Shown here piece after piece: positions 8,801 to 15,688 of a stretch of DNA of 64,000 nucleotides. Source of the DNA: Bacteroidota bacterium. Its GTDB lineage: Bacteria > Bacteroidota > Bacteroidia > Flavobacteriales_D > Sanyastnellaceae. The stretch is from positions 51,331-115,330 of the forward strand of contig JAQBTQ010000007.1 in assembly GCA_027624855.1 (NCBI GenBank). Reading direction: 5' to 3'. Made by a program: the position numbers and the translations under genes. Position 1 is the stretch's first letter. Each line of letters starts with the position of its first letter. Below the pieces are notes generated by a model. The model worked only from the letters and a program-made list of their open reading frames with translations, ran no database searches and was not told where the DNA came from.

Positions 8801-9832
8801 CACGTTGTAGTCTCCGGTAAATGCATAGTCGTTTGTTGGATTCGACTCGTAGCTGATTGAGCCGTCTCCAAATTGCCAATACCATCCAGTAATGTCAGAG
8901 CTGTAGTGAATGGTTGACTCATCTGTAAATTCAGTGGTCTCTCCAATGCACGTGCCGTTGAAAGCAAAATCAGCTACAGGTTGGTGGTGCACCGTCACAA
9001 ATTGTTGTGATGTTGCTTGGCAACCGTTCACTCCAGTCACTGCGACTGAAATGGGGTGGTTACCAGGATTGTTGAACGTAATGGGGTCAAGCGTAGTTCC
9101 TACCTGAAAGGTGGGACTTGGCATGAAGGACCAAACGTAGAGGTATGAATTGGGTGCTGAAACATCTCCAGATACCGTCAAACTTCCGCAACCCTCCGTA
9201 GCTGAAAGGTTCATATCAATTACAGGCTTTGGCAAAACGGTCACCTCGATGCTCGAAGTGTCTGTGCAAGCCCCATTGGTGCCTGCATATTGGATAACAC
9301 TTTGAATGGTGTATTGACCCGGGTTTTGAAAAGTGAAGCTCACATGCCCAGTTGAGGTATTTAAGAAATTCGGATTGACCCCAAAATTCCATGAATACTG
9401 AACGCCAGTTGCTTCTTGATGAAACTGAATGGAGTTGCCCTGGCAAACGCTTTGTGAGCTGCTCCAAAAATCACTCACTGGAGGGCTACTGAAATAATGG
9501 CCTTCAATGCTGCATGAACCGTCAGCTTCAGAAAGTGTAACGGTGTACGAAGAAGCATCTCCAGCAAAGGTGTGCTCAACAGCAGGATCTCCTGGATTGA
9601 ACGCTCCAACTGACTCCAACGCACTTCCATCACCCCAGTCAATAACCAAATTGGTCCAACCGGATGAAGTTTCAATGCTCAGGATTTCTGAACCTGTGTC
9701 GCAATTATGCCACGTCGGGTTTGAAGTGGCAAAACCTTCGTTATCAAGTACTTCGGGGCACTGTGAAAAGGCAATTCCCGGCATGATCATGCCGAGAACG
9801 ATTGCTAATGAAATGAAATTTAAGCGGATCAT
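2891..9832 (-). CDS. Giant multi-PKD cell-surface adhesin with gliding-type T9SS C-terminal domain
   Basis: The 2313-residue secreted protein has a signal peptide ('LGMIMPGIAFSQ'), then about 25 PKD-like beta-sandwich modules marked by 'WxFGDG' and 'GCxPL' motifs, and a last ~90 residues ('FPTAFTPN', 'FNKWGELLF', 'GWDGYFQG', 'DVYAWK') matching the type B, gliding-motility-associated T9SS domain. Such proteins leave through T9SS and act as adhesins moved along the surface (SprB-like). Modules between about 5220 and 8230 alternate two subtypes, one with 'VCSPLxLTMP' and one with 'GCxPL..F.N.S..AD'. Nearly every module carries cysteines. It is the first gene of a pair with the PorP/SprF gene. 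Ligand unknown. Confidence 0.93.
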   Translation of the reverse strand: MIRLNFISLAIVLGMIMPGIAFSQCPEVLDNEGFATSNPTWHNCDTGSEILSIETSSGWTNLVIDWGDGSALESVGAFNPGDPAVEHTFAGDASSYTVTLSEADGSCSIEGHYFSSPPVSDFWSSSQSVCQGNSIQFHQEATGVQYSWNFGVNPNFLNTSTGHVSFTFQNPGQYTIQSVIQYAGTNGACTDTSSIEVTVLPKPVIDMNLSATEGCGSLTVSGDVSAPNSYLYVWSFMPSPTFQVGTTLDPITFNNPGNHPISVAVTGVNGCQATSQQFVTVHHQPVADFAFNGTCIGETTEFTDESTIHYSSDITGWYWQFGDGSISYESNPTNDYAFTGDYNVSLTVTTPECSASTSQLIEVNPLPSVEASANVLTGCSPLEVDFEATGSLAAEFEWNIEGQLYAGETVNAVIETALNESDVHTATVVATSTAGCTASDEVIVQSFPRAIAQIQPAVSAGCAPLTLGIANQSQGANAYEWYANDVLVGSTADWDGTLENTSNTIQNQTVELVALSPFGCHDTTAAQLQVYPQADFTFDLPNDTACSPLELTMPYMEGVNSLSWNFGGGNTSNEQTPSITLENTNGGLLGSSITFTGVSVFGCIDSHTETVYVRPQPVAEFSSDATEGCEPLACNLENISSDADSYIWDFGNGISDDGPTAAVAFYASGAEPENFTITLTAIDDLGCTDTDSLEVTVYPAADFVLDLGVESVCSPLEMSMPAIEGAQNFQWNFGDGTTSTEATPFHTWANDSDALDSYIVTLSAETAYGCDGFAVDLIHIKPQPTAAFYADVLNGCEPLESNFVSSSSLADQLTWSFGDGNTAIGTETTHSFTTSGVDTEYSVTLTATHALGCEDTFSQQIEVFAAAEYALNLSNDSVCSPLVLTMPEFEGAQNVQWNFGDGTTSTESTPTHTWNNNTGELMTATVTLTAETAMGCVGTSETEVHIKPQPIADFSVNYDAGCNPLVSQFNNESALADSYDWDFGDGSTDHSTNPTHAFEATNETTVYDVTLTAHDDLGCSDVTSKQLTVFPAADFELSLTADTVCSPLVLTMPTIAGAQNIQWDFGDGTTAVGQNPTHTWNNDTEGLLAATVSFVAQTANGCIGTASSTVYIKPQPTADFAANVVEGCSPLAVQFNNLSTQADSFVWDFNNGSTATSENPNATFVAEATNTAFEVSLTAIDELGCSSSVTREVIAFPAADFSLNLPTDSVCSPLELTLPTIPGGTNITWDFGDGATASGQAPQHAWVNSTSELMSAVVTFSGETLNGCVGAAQATVHIRPQPVASFTANETEGCEPFGTTFNNMSENGDVYIWNFNDTSIPVPGEVNNGAQVEHTFTANDQNAISEYNVTLMAIDNLGCTDEANLTISVSPTPTFDLELEVAEGCSPLTLTMPAMSNAVDALWTFGDGTMSNELTPEHTWNNASDELLTSEVSFEGSNAFGCVGNASAQVEILPQPQAIFELSAEAGCAPFEVELFNNSINGDDFQWTYGDGTSSSDPSEAHAYIFNGESELAEYTISLTTTHALGCVDTQEKSVTVMPEIVASWEGLTEGCAPLNTSFIYTGTPTEQINWTIDGTTAGSGNLLDFQFAGDDNEDATFAMSVEAISQYGCSDALEFDVTVHPVPVLALSLSSETTCSGEEWMVSHSAELAETINLTLNGSETLTNPDANIILNTVNEGADAMPLAIELSATSANGCDATASSTHTVFPAVTASFVTPAAVCSPLEAQFENTSINADGQFAWNFGDGTTSAEQAPVHLFEATSTENESFAIELIATSAFGCADTTQQTVTVWGVPTADLSIESLEGCYPVDVTFVNGSEGHEVVEWNYGNGEFGLNQDSIHTKTFFNPTSELITYTTAIVVQNDHGCSATDEVEFEVGPYLNAQFDVVTEGCSPVEAEIINQSEGAAAFIWNFNDGSAPSNEENPVHTFLNTTDEDVTYHMELIAMSAYGCADTLSIGVDVYATPHAQFSVSPAIQTYPNTTVGINNSSVAAESAVQYWSFGDGDEVASDQPIFHTYNSWGTYNITLLVDNGFCADAHTEQITILSPHPVASFTGSGSGCAPLTVEFENNSNHGAQYIWDFGDDVMTSEESPTHEFTRPGVYHVSLTVIGHEGQEEQVVHYGAVEVFPSASAAFVHSPSQVIVPDQPVDFVNLSDIDATEFHWDFGDGTTSSEMNPVHFYTEPGSYTVTLTANNDFNCPTTYVMENAVQAIAGGFMEFPTAFTPNTGGSNGGYYDPAALDNDVFHPHHSGIVEYELVIFNKWGELLFRSTDPYIGWDGYFQGQIVRQDVYAWKAVATFSNGYRTIQAGDVTLIK
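5220..8230 (-). repeat. Tandem two-module PKD repeats inside adhesin gene
   Basis: Roughly six copies of a two-module unit (about 170 residues, ~500 bp) follow each other. Subtype B reads 'VCSPLxLTMPxxxGAQN' then 'WxFGDGTT' and 'HTWNN'. Subtype A reads 'GCxPL', 'FNNxSxxADSYxWDFGDG' and 'TLTAxDDLGC'. The copies have diverged at DNA level but keep the order, so they arose by duplication of a pair, not of a single module. Confidence 0.8.
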
Positions 9833-9886
9833 ACCGCACTTTTACGGCATTTATCCTGATAGGTTGCAAATCGGAATGCTTATTTA

Positions 9887-10384
9887 TCAATCGTTTACCT
9901 CAGCCAGAATGGATTGAAGCATTTTCGAAACAGCAGGGCAGAGATGGGTGTTTTGTTCTGTGATTCTCAAAATTTGATGCATGTTTTTGCGATCAGTATG
10001 CGGAAAATCGCGGCATGCTTGAGGCCTTTCTGCGTAGATGGTACAGGCATTGGTTTCCAATTCTAAAAAGGGGCAGGGGGCCCACTGCAACACCCAATCG
10101 CCTTCTTCATCTCTTTTGAGGTACTTCGACGAAAAATGACCTACACTCATTTGCAGGTGCTTCGCAATCCTCACAATGTCGCGTTCCTTGAAGATGGGGC
10201 TTGTGGTTCTGCAGCAATTGGCACATTCGAGGCAATCGGTTTGTTCAAAGGCTCGATCATGCTCCCGTTCAAAGTGGCCATCAATTTCAGAAGGATGAGA
10301 CTTTTTCCATTGTTGGAAGAGCCGCTGAATGGGCTTTCTCATTTTGGCAGCCCATATCAATCGTTTTGAGTACTCTTCTTTCAA
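9887..10384 (-). CDS. YkgJ-family cysteine-cluster protein
   Basis: A 165-residue cytoplasmic protein with the family's metal-chelating cluster 'CLECANCC' at about residues 52-59, then 'PCPFLE', 'CTIYAERPQACRDFPHTD' and a late 'LCP'. These cysteines are thought to hold zinc or an iron-sulfur cluster; the family's role is not settled. The frame opens with a TTG that overlaps the stop of the upstream di-heme peroxidase gene; an ATG 42 bp further in (10342) would give 151 residues, but the longer form fits the usual N-terminal length. It appears to be the third gene of the MbnP-MbnH-like operon. Confidence 0.85.
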   Translation of the reverse strand: MKEEYSKRLIWAAKMRKPIQRLFQQWKKSHPSEIDGHFEREHDRAFEQTDCLECANCCRTTSPIFKERDIVRIAKHLQMSVGHFSSKYLKRDEEGDWVLQWAPCPFLELETNACTIYAERPQACRDFPHTDRKNMHQILRITEQNTHLCPAVSKMLQSILAEVND

Positions 10385-11511
10385 TGGGGATCCTGAAAAT
10401 GGGGATTTTGAACAAAGGAAGTGTCTGTCAAGGTATGCAAGAACGCGATGAGCTGCGACTTTTGGACCGGGCTCAAGGCCAATCCCCCCGTGGTGTATTT
10501 CATGAAAGGATCAATGGTTGCGGAAGGCACGCCACCTGAATTGTAATGGTCTATGACCTCTTCCAAGGATTGAAATCGACCATCATGCATGTAGGGACCC
10601 GTCAAGGCAATATTTCGGAGCGTCGGAGTTTTAAAGCGTCCAGAGTCCAAAGGATTTCCTGAAACAATGGCGTGCCCAGCGTCTGCCGTAAAGGTGCTGT
10701 CCAATCCATTGTTTCGGAACAAATAATCACTGAATTGCAACCCTGCTTCACTGTGGCAATGAAAACAATCACCTCCAAATTGCCCCCCTGGAGTGGTCTC
10801 GGGATCACCTCCTTCCCGCAAGAAAATTTCATATCCGGCAAACTCGTCATCGGTCAACACGGTTTCTCCACGACGCCACTGATCAAATTTTGAATCGGCG
10901 GAAACCATGGTGCGTAAAAATTGTGCAATGGCTTTGGTGACGCCTTCTGCGGTAATGTTTCGATCTCCAAATGCCACTTCAAATCGGTCGGGATAATTGA
11001 CGTCGCTTTGAGCGGCAGATTCCGTTGCTTGCAATCGCGCGACTGCTTGCGTCCATTCTAACGCCATCTCGTCAGGGTGTTCGACGGGCTCGAGAATTTG
11101 TTCTTCTAAGGTCAAGGCCCGACCGTCCCAGAAAAAGGAAGGCGCCCATCCAATATTGATGATGGCCATTGCGTTCCGTATTCCTGTCGCGCCTGTAATT
11201 CCCGTGCTGTAAGGGTTGGGATCTGAAAAACTCGATTCCGGGAGGTGACATGACCCGCAGCTCATGGAACCGTCGGCGGAGAGCTGTTTTTCCCAAAACA
11301 GTAACCTCCCCAATTCAATTCCTTCGACCGTCAATGGGTTGTCTTCTGGAATGTCCATTGGCGGGAAAAAAGGTGGAATTTCCAATTCAAATGGGGTGGC
11401 TGCAGGGCTACAATCTGCTGTGTCGCAAGGCACTTCTCTGCATCGATCACATCCCGTCGTGAAGAGGACGGAGAATAGCAGCAAAATGGATGTGATCGAA
11501 TGCGTTTTCAT
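10381..11511 (-). CDS. Di-heme cytochrome c peroxidase family lipoprotein (MbnH/MauG-like)
   Basis: A 376-residue exported protein with a lipobox ('LFSVLFTTGC') and two CxxCH heme-binding motifs, 'CGSCH' and 'CFHCH'. It also shows the family signatures 'LGRLLFWEKQLSADGSMSC', 'FFWDGRALTLEEQ' and 'TPTLRNIALTGPYMHDGRF'. The family includes H2O2-reducing cytochrome c peroxidases and MauG/MbnH enzymes that oxidise residues on partner proteins. Because the gene upstream is an MbnP-like protein and the two overlap by 4 bp (ATGA at 11508-11511), the MbnH role, oxidation of a tryptophan on its partner, is the best inference. The ATG at 11511 is chosen because it gives the lipobox and the overlap. Confidence 0.9.
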   Translation of the reverse strand: MKTHSITSILLLFSVLFTTGCDRCREVPCDTADCSPAATPFELEIPPFFPPMDIPEDNPLTVEGIELGRLLFWEKQLSADGSMSCGSCHLPESSFSDPNPYSTGITGATGIRNAMAIINIGWAPSFFWDGRALTLEEQILEPVEHPDEMALEWTQAVARLQATESAAQSDVNYPDRFEVAFGDRNITAEGVTKAIAQFLRTMVSADSKFDQWRRGETVLTDDEFAGYEIFLREGGDPETTPGGQFGGDCFHCHSEAGLQFSDYLFRNNGLDSTFTADAGHAIVSGNPLDSGRFKTPTLRNIALTGPYMHDGRFQSLEEVIDHYNSGGVPSATIDPFMKYTTGGLALSPVQKSQLIAFLHTLTDTSFVQNPHFQDPH

Positions 11512-12278
11512 GGTAGTAAGTTCCATGTCCATGCATCATCCAGTAGGTTCATCATGACACTGCCTAGGCTGTCTCCACTGGCATTATGCGTTACCGGGTT
11601 CAATGCGATATCAATGCTTTCATCAACGCCGATCAATGCTTTGGCAGCATCAAGCGTGAGAATGGATGCGGTTGCTTCATGGCTTTCAATCGCCAGTGGT
11701 TCATCCCACTCGAATAGAACGGTCCGGTAGCTTTCATCGGTTCCACAATGGTAGGACAGGGGTTCAATCAATTGGCTCCCGCTTTCCAAAGCGAATTTGC
11801 CTTCGTATTTGACGAAAATGTAGCCTGAAGCCCAGGTCCAAAACATTCCGGCCGAACCCAAAACACTCAAAGGGTGATCGTTTGGATAAGAAGCAGGATC
11901 GATATCGGTATTGATCTCTGGAGGGATGCCCAATCCCATCCTGAAGGCATCGTAGCTTCCAGCAGGAAGTGCAGCGACGATGGTGGGATTGTGTTCACTG
12001 AAATCAATTAAGTAAACGTCATCGATTGTGATCCATTCGCCATCTTTTTCACGGAATTCAATGGGAGCGATGTAGCATTGCAAATTGTCGATGCGCACTG
12101 GATGTCCCAAATGATCCTCGGCCACATCTCCCACAGCATAGGGCTCGTCATTCCATTCCAATGCCACTTGCATCCTTAAGGATCCTGGCACGGGATCTAA
12201 ATCATCGGCATCCCAAGGTACACAACCCAACAAAGCAATGGAGCAAATAATTAGTATTTGATTACAAAAGGATTTCAT
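11508..12278 (-). CDS. MbnP-like periplasmic/lipoprotein copper-binding protein
   Basis: A 256-residue predicted lipoprotein ('SIALLGC') with the MbnP-type core: 'LQCYIAPIEF', 'DDVYLIDF', 'ALPAGSYDAFRMGLGI', 'HPLS' and the Trp-rich 'GMFWTWASGYIFVKYEGKF'. MbnP proteins bind copper and are partners of a di-heme MauG-like enzyme (MbnH) that converts a tryptophan to kynurenine; the conserved 'FWTWASG' tryptophans are the obvious candidate target here. It is the first gene of the operon and starts about 20 bp from a TACCTTTG -7 box. No methanobactin-type precursor was seen nearby, so the pair more likely serves general copper handling. Confidence 0.82.
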   Translation of the reverse strand: MKSFCNQILIICSIALLGCVPWDADDLDPVPGSLRMQVALEWNDEPYAVGDVAEDHLGHPVRIDNLQCYIAPIEFREKDGEWITIDDVYLIDFSEHNPTIVAALPAGSYDAFRMGLGIPPEINTDIDPASYPNDHPLSVLGSAGMFWTWASGYIFVKYEGKFALESGSQLIEPLSYHCGTDESYRTVLFEWDEPLAIESHEATASILTLDAAKALIGVDESIDIALNPVTHNASGDSLGSVMMNLLDDAWTWNLLP

Positions 12279-12287
12279 AAAACGAGG

Positions 12288-12317
12288 TTGCTTCTCAAAG
12301 GTAAGACGCCTAATTTG
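12288..12317. promoter_or_regulatory. Divergent -7 boxes for mbnP-like and addA-like genes
   Basis: On the minus strand TACCTTTG (12303-12296) is a full match to the Bacteroidota -7 box, 18 bp before the mbnP-like ATG; no clear -33 TTTG was found. On the plus strand TTG (12288-12290), a 20-bp spacer and TAATTTG (12311-12317) form a weaker candidate for the helicase gene starting at 12353. The two overlap face to face. Confidence 0.45.
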
Positions 12318-12352
12318 TGCTGACGTTGCACGGCCATCACAAAAAGCACGAA

Positions 12353-15300
12353 ATGGGGGAGAAGTTCGAAAAACGGGGGTTTCATATCGTCAAAGCTTCT
12401 GCAGGATCGGGAAAAACGTATCGACTGGTACGGGACTATTTGGCTTGTTGTCTTTGGGAAGGCAATCCCCACGATTTCAAACACATTTTGGCCATTACGT
12501 TCACAAACAAGGCGGCTCAAGAAATGAAAGATCGCATTCTTGAGGATGTTCAAGAAGTAAGCCTTGGAGAAGGCCACATGTACCATTCCCTGTTGGAGAT
12601 TGTCTCAGTAACAGAAAAAGAATTGCAGCGTAGGGCAAAGGAAGTGTCCAAAGCGATGATGCATCAGTACGAGGATTTCAGCGTCATGACCATCGATAGT
12701 TTTGTCAATCGACTCGTGAGGAGTTTTACCAAAGACTTGAAATGGGATGAGGATTTCCAGATTGAGTTGGATGAAGGGATGATGATTGAAGAGGCCGTTT
12801 CAAGGTTGCTTAGTCGCGTTGGAAAGCCGGGAGAGGAGCCGATAACTCAGCTGTTGGAGGGGTTTGTCAGGCAGCAGGTCGAAGAGGAAAGCAACGTCAA
12901 TTTTCGAGCCCAGTTGGTCGCATTTGGCAAGCAAGTCACCAAAGAAAGTATGCAAGAAGCGCTGGATGCCTTGGATCCAACAGTTTGGACCCCGGATGCC
13001 ATCGAAACGTTTCGTAAGCAGCAATACATCCAGCTCACAAACCGACGAAAAGTTCCAAGGGAAAAGGCCCAAGCGGCGTTGCAGTGCATTCAGGATATAG
13101 GGCTCAGTGATGGAGATTTCGCTTACAAAGATTTACCGAATTGGCTTCGAAAAGTGGCCGCAGGCAAAGGACGTGGGGCTGGAATTGGGGTTCGTTTGAG
13201 AGGGCAACTCGAAGAAGAAGTTTTTTGGACGTCGTCTGCGAGCGAAGATGTGATTCAGTCCATCCAACAGGCTATGCCCACCGTTCATGATGCCATCGAT
13301 GCTTGGAAGGAACTTTACGACGGCCATCAAGGCGAACGGTTTAAGTTGCAGGAACATCTGCAAGAACGAGTCAGCCTCATCGGCACCCTTGGGCTGATTC
13401 GCGATGCACTCAAGGAGGTCGAACTGGAGAAAAATGTTCGATTGTTGTCATCACTTAACCAAGAGATATCTGCGATCGTTCGAGACAACCCCGCACCTTT
13501 CATATACGAGCGCATTGGCAATCGCTACAGAAATATTTTCATTGATGAGTTTCAAGACACGTCGATCACCCAATGGCATAACTTGATTCAATTATTCGAT
13601 CATTTAATCGCTTTTGATGAAATGGGAATGGTGGTGGGCGATGTAAAGCAAGCCATTTACCGGTGGCGCAATGGCAATTATGAGCAATTGGAAGCACTGC
13701 CAGCTTTGATAGGCCATCCTGGACCAGTGCTGCAAGAGGCGTCTGAATCGCTGAAAAGAACAAGTCAACAAACCAAGCTCATTCATAATCGTCGATCAGG
13801 TCATCAAATCGTTGAATGGAATAACCGATGGTTTAGAAGAATTCAGGATCATTTACCGGAAAAACTCAGGCCGTTATACGATGATGTGGAGCAGGAGCCA
13901 ACAAGGAAATTTGGTGGCCGGGTGCATATCGCGAGCATTGAAGAAAAAGAAACGGCGGAACGAACGCGAATGCGCAATCGTTGGGTGCTAGAGCGTATAG
14001 CCCATCATACCGGAGGATCAATTTCTTGGGAGAATGGTCATCCAACATATGCTGCTCCATCCGATCCTGGGGACCATCATGCATTATCGGATATCGCGGT
14101 GCTTTTGCGAAGGAATCGAGATGGCGCATTGCTCGCACAGTATCTGTTGGAAGCGGGAATTACGCCATGGACATCGGAAAGCCTTCACTTGGGCCGACAT
14201 CCTGCGACGCGCGGGGTCATCGCCTTGTTGCATTATTTGTTGGACCCAAAGAACCCAACCCATGTGCTCGTTTTCGTTCAGTGCTTTTGCGCGATTCATC
14301 CAGTGCATTCTGAATCCGAGATCCTGGAGAAGCATCATGAAGTTGAACAATATGAACGGAGCGATGGCAGCGTATCATACCGGGCCAAACTCAATCAGCG
14401 GGCGCTGCTAAGTGAATTGATTCCCACCCTCAACCTTTGGAATCAAGTAACGGCTCCATTGACCACGCAAATCGGACATTGTTTGGATGCTTTGGGCTGG
14501 GGCGAGCAGTTTCCAGCCTATGCTGAAGGCATGTTGGAATTGGCGCATGAGGTCGCCCAACGCGGCGGATCATTGAATGACTTTCTGGAACATTGGGAAC
14601 GAACAGGCCATCGCAAAAGCATTCAAGTCGTGGGGGGGCGCGATGCAGTACAAATCATGACACCGCACAAAGCAAAAGGATTGGCGTTTAAGGTGGTAAT
14701 TGCCCCCATTCATCCCGAGAAGATTGATCACTTTAAGGATGAGATTCCGGTCATGCTCGATCACCAAACCTATGGATTGCCTGTGGCCTTGCTCCGTCAT
14801 TCAGATTTAAAAGATACAGAATATGACGGTGAGCGATTGGCTGAAATAGATCGCACCATGCTCGATGCGCTGAATGTAGCCTATGTGACCATGACCCGTG
14901 CAGTCGATCGGTTGGATGTGGCGCTTGAGTTTGAAGGAACGCCTCAATTGGGCATGGAGATTAAATCATTGCCTCAGCTGCTTTGGGCGGGTTGGGTAGA
15001 GGAGTTTGGCGAAATCATTGGTGCCGATGGAACGTCAGATTTTGGCACAATGGATCGCAAGTCAGAAAGAGTCATTGAGTCCTCGGGTGTGAGTCCATCG
15101 TATCCAGGCTTGTTGCTTGGACAATCGTTTGAACAGAAAGTTGCAGTGCCCAGACCTCACTGGTCCAATCCCTTGTCTCATGAAGCCTTTACACCCAAAG
15201 AGTTTGGAAATGCAATTCATGGTTTGTTGGCAGAAATCACTACAATCCATGACTGGCCTGAACTCAAGGAGCGCGTGCTATTGACCAATACCTGGACCGA

Positions 15301-15631
15301 AAGCCAACTACAAGAAATTATTAAGGTCGTTGAATCCATTCTACAACACCCGCTGATGTGTCGATTTTTTGAGTCTGAGTCGGAGGAAATTCTTGCAGAA
15401 CGTTCGATGCGAATGGATGACGGAACCATAGCTCGTCCTGATCGAGTTGTCAAACGTGCGGACGGTTGGCATGTAATCGATTTCAAGACCGGAAAGCCTC
15501 GTGAACGGCATGAACATCAGGTGCAACAATATTGCAGAGGAATAGAGAGCATCTGCAAGGGAGAATCTGTGCACGGATGGTTGATTTACACCGAAAATTC
15601 GTTGCTAAAAGAAGTTCACACGCTATTGTGA
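12353..15631 (+). CDS. UvrD/AddA-like helicase with C-terminal PD-(D/E)XK nuclease
   Basis: This 1092-residue protein is a superfamily 1 helicase-exonuclease of the AddA/RecB type, acting on double-strand DNA ends for recombination repair. The Walker A 'ASAGSGKT' lies at residues 15-22, followed by 'ITFTNKAAQEMK', the Walker B region 'NIFIDEFQDTS', 'GDVKQAIYRWR', the late motifs 'TPHKAKGLAFKVV' and 'NVAYVTMTRA', and the nuclease motif 'VIDFKTGK' near residue 1041. ATG 12353 is preferred over an in-frame GTG at 12317. Bacteroidota usually carry an AddB-like partner, which is not seen on either side here. It stands alone on the plus strand. Confidence 0.9.
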   Translation: MGEKFEKRGFHIVKASAGSGKTYRLVRDYLACCLWEGNPHDFKHILAITFTNKAAQEMKDRILEDVQEVSLGEGHMYHSLLEIVSVTEKELQRRAKEVSKAMMHQYEDFSVMTIDSFVNRLVRSFTKDLKWDEDFQIELDEGMMIEEAVSRLLSRVGKPGEEPITQLLEGFVRQQVEEESNVNFRAQLVAFGKQVTKESMQEALDALDPTVWTPDAIETFRKQQYIQLTNRRKVPREKAQAALQCIQDIGLSDGDFAYKDLPNWLRKVAAGKGRGAGIGVRLRGQLEEEVFWTSSASEDVIQSIQQAMPTVHDAIDAWKELYDGHQGERFKLQEHLQERVSLIGTLGLIRDALKEVELEKNVRLLSSLNQEISAIVRDNPAPFIYERIGNRYRNIFIDEFQDTSITQWHNLIQLFDHLIAFDEMGMVVGDVKQAIYRWRNGNYEQLEALPALIGHPGPVLQEASESLKRTSQQTKLIHNRRSGHQIVEWNNRWFRRIQDHLPEKLRPLYDDVEQEPTRKFGGRVHIASIEEKETAERTRMRNRWVLERIAHHTGGSISWENGHPTYAAPSDPGDHHALSDIAVLLRRNRDGALLAQYLLEAGITPWTSESLHLGRHPATRGVIALLHYLLDPKNPTHVLVFVQCFCAIHPVHSESEILEKHHEVEQYERSDGSVSYRAKLNQRALLSELIPTLNLWNQVTAPLTTQIGHCLDALGWGEQFPAYAEGMLELAHEVAQRGGSLNDFLEHWERTGHRKSIQVVGGRDAVQIMTPHKAKGLAFKVVIAPIHPEKIDHFKDEIPVMLDHQTYGLPVALLRHSDLKDTEYDGERLAEIDRTMLDALNVAYVTMTRAVDRLDVALEFEGTPQLGMEIKSLPQLLWAGWVEEFGEIIGADGTSDFGTMDRKSERVIESSGVSPSYPGLLLGQSFEQKVAVPRPHWSNPLSHEAFTPKEFGNAIHGLLAEITTIHDWPELKERVLLTNTWTESQLQEIIKVVESILQHPLMCRFFESESEEILAERSMRMDDGTIARPDRVVKRADGWHVIDFKTGKPRERHEHQVQQYCRGIESICKGESVHGWLIYTENSLLKEVHTLL

Positions 15632-15688
15632 CGGATTATTGGTGACATTTGAGAGTCGTTGGTTAACTTGGCGCGCGAAGCCTGAATC

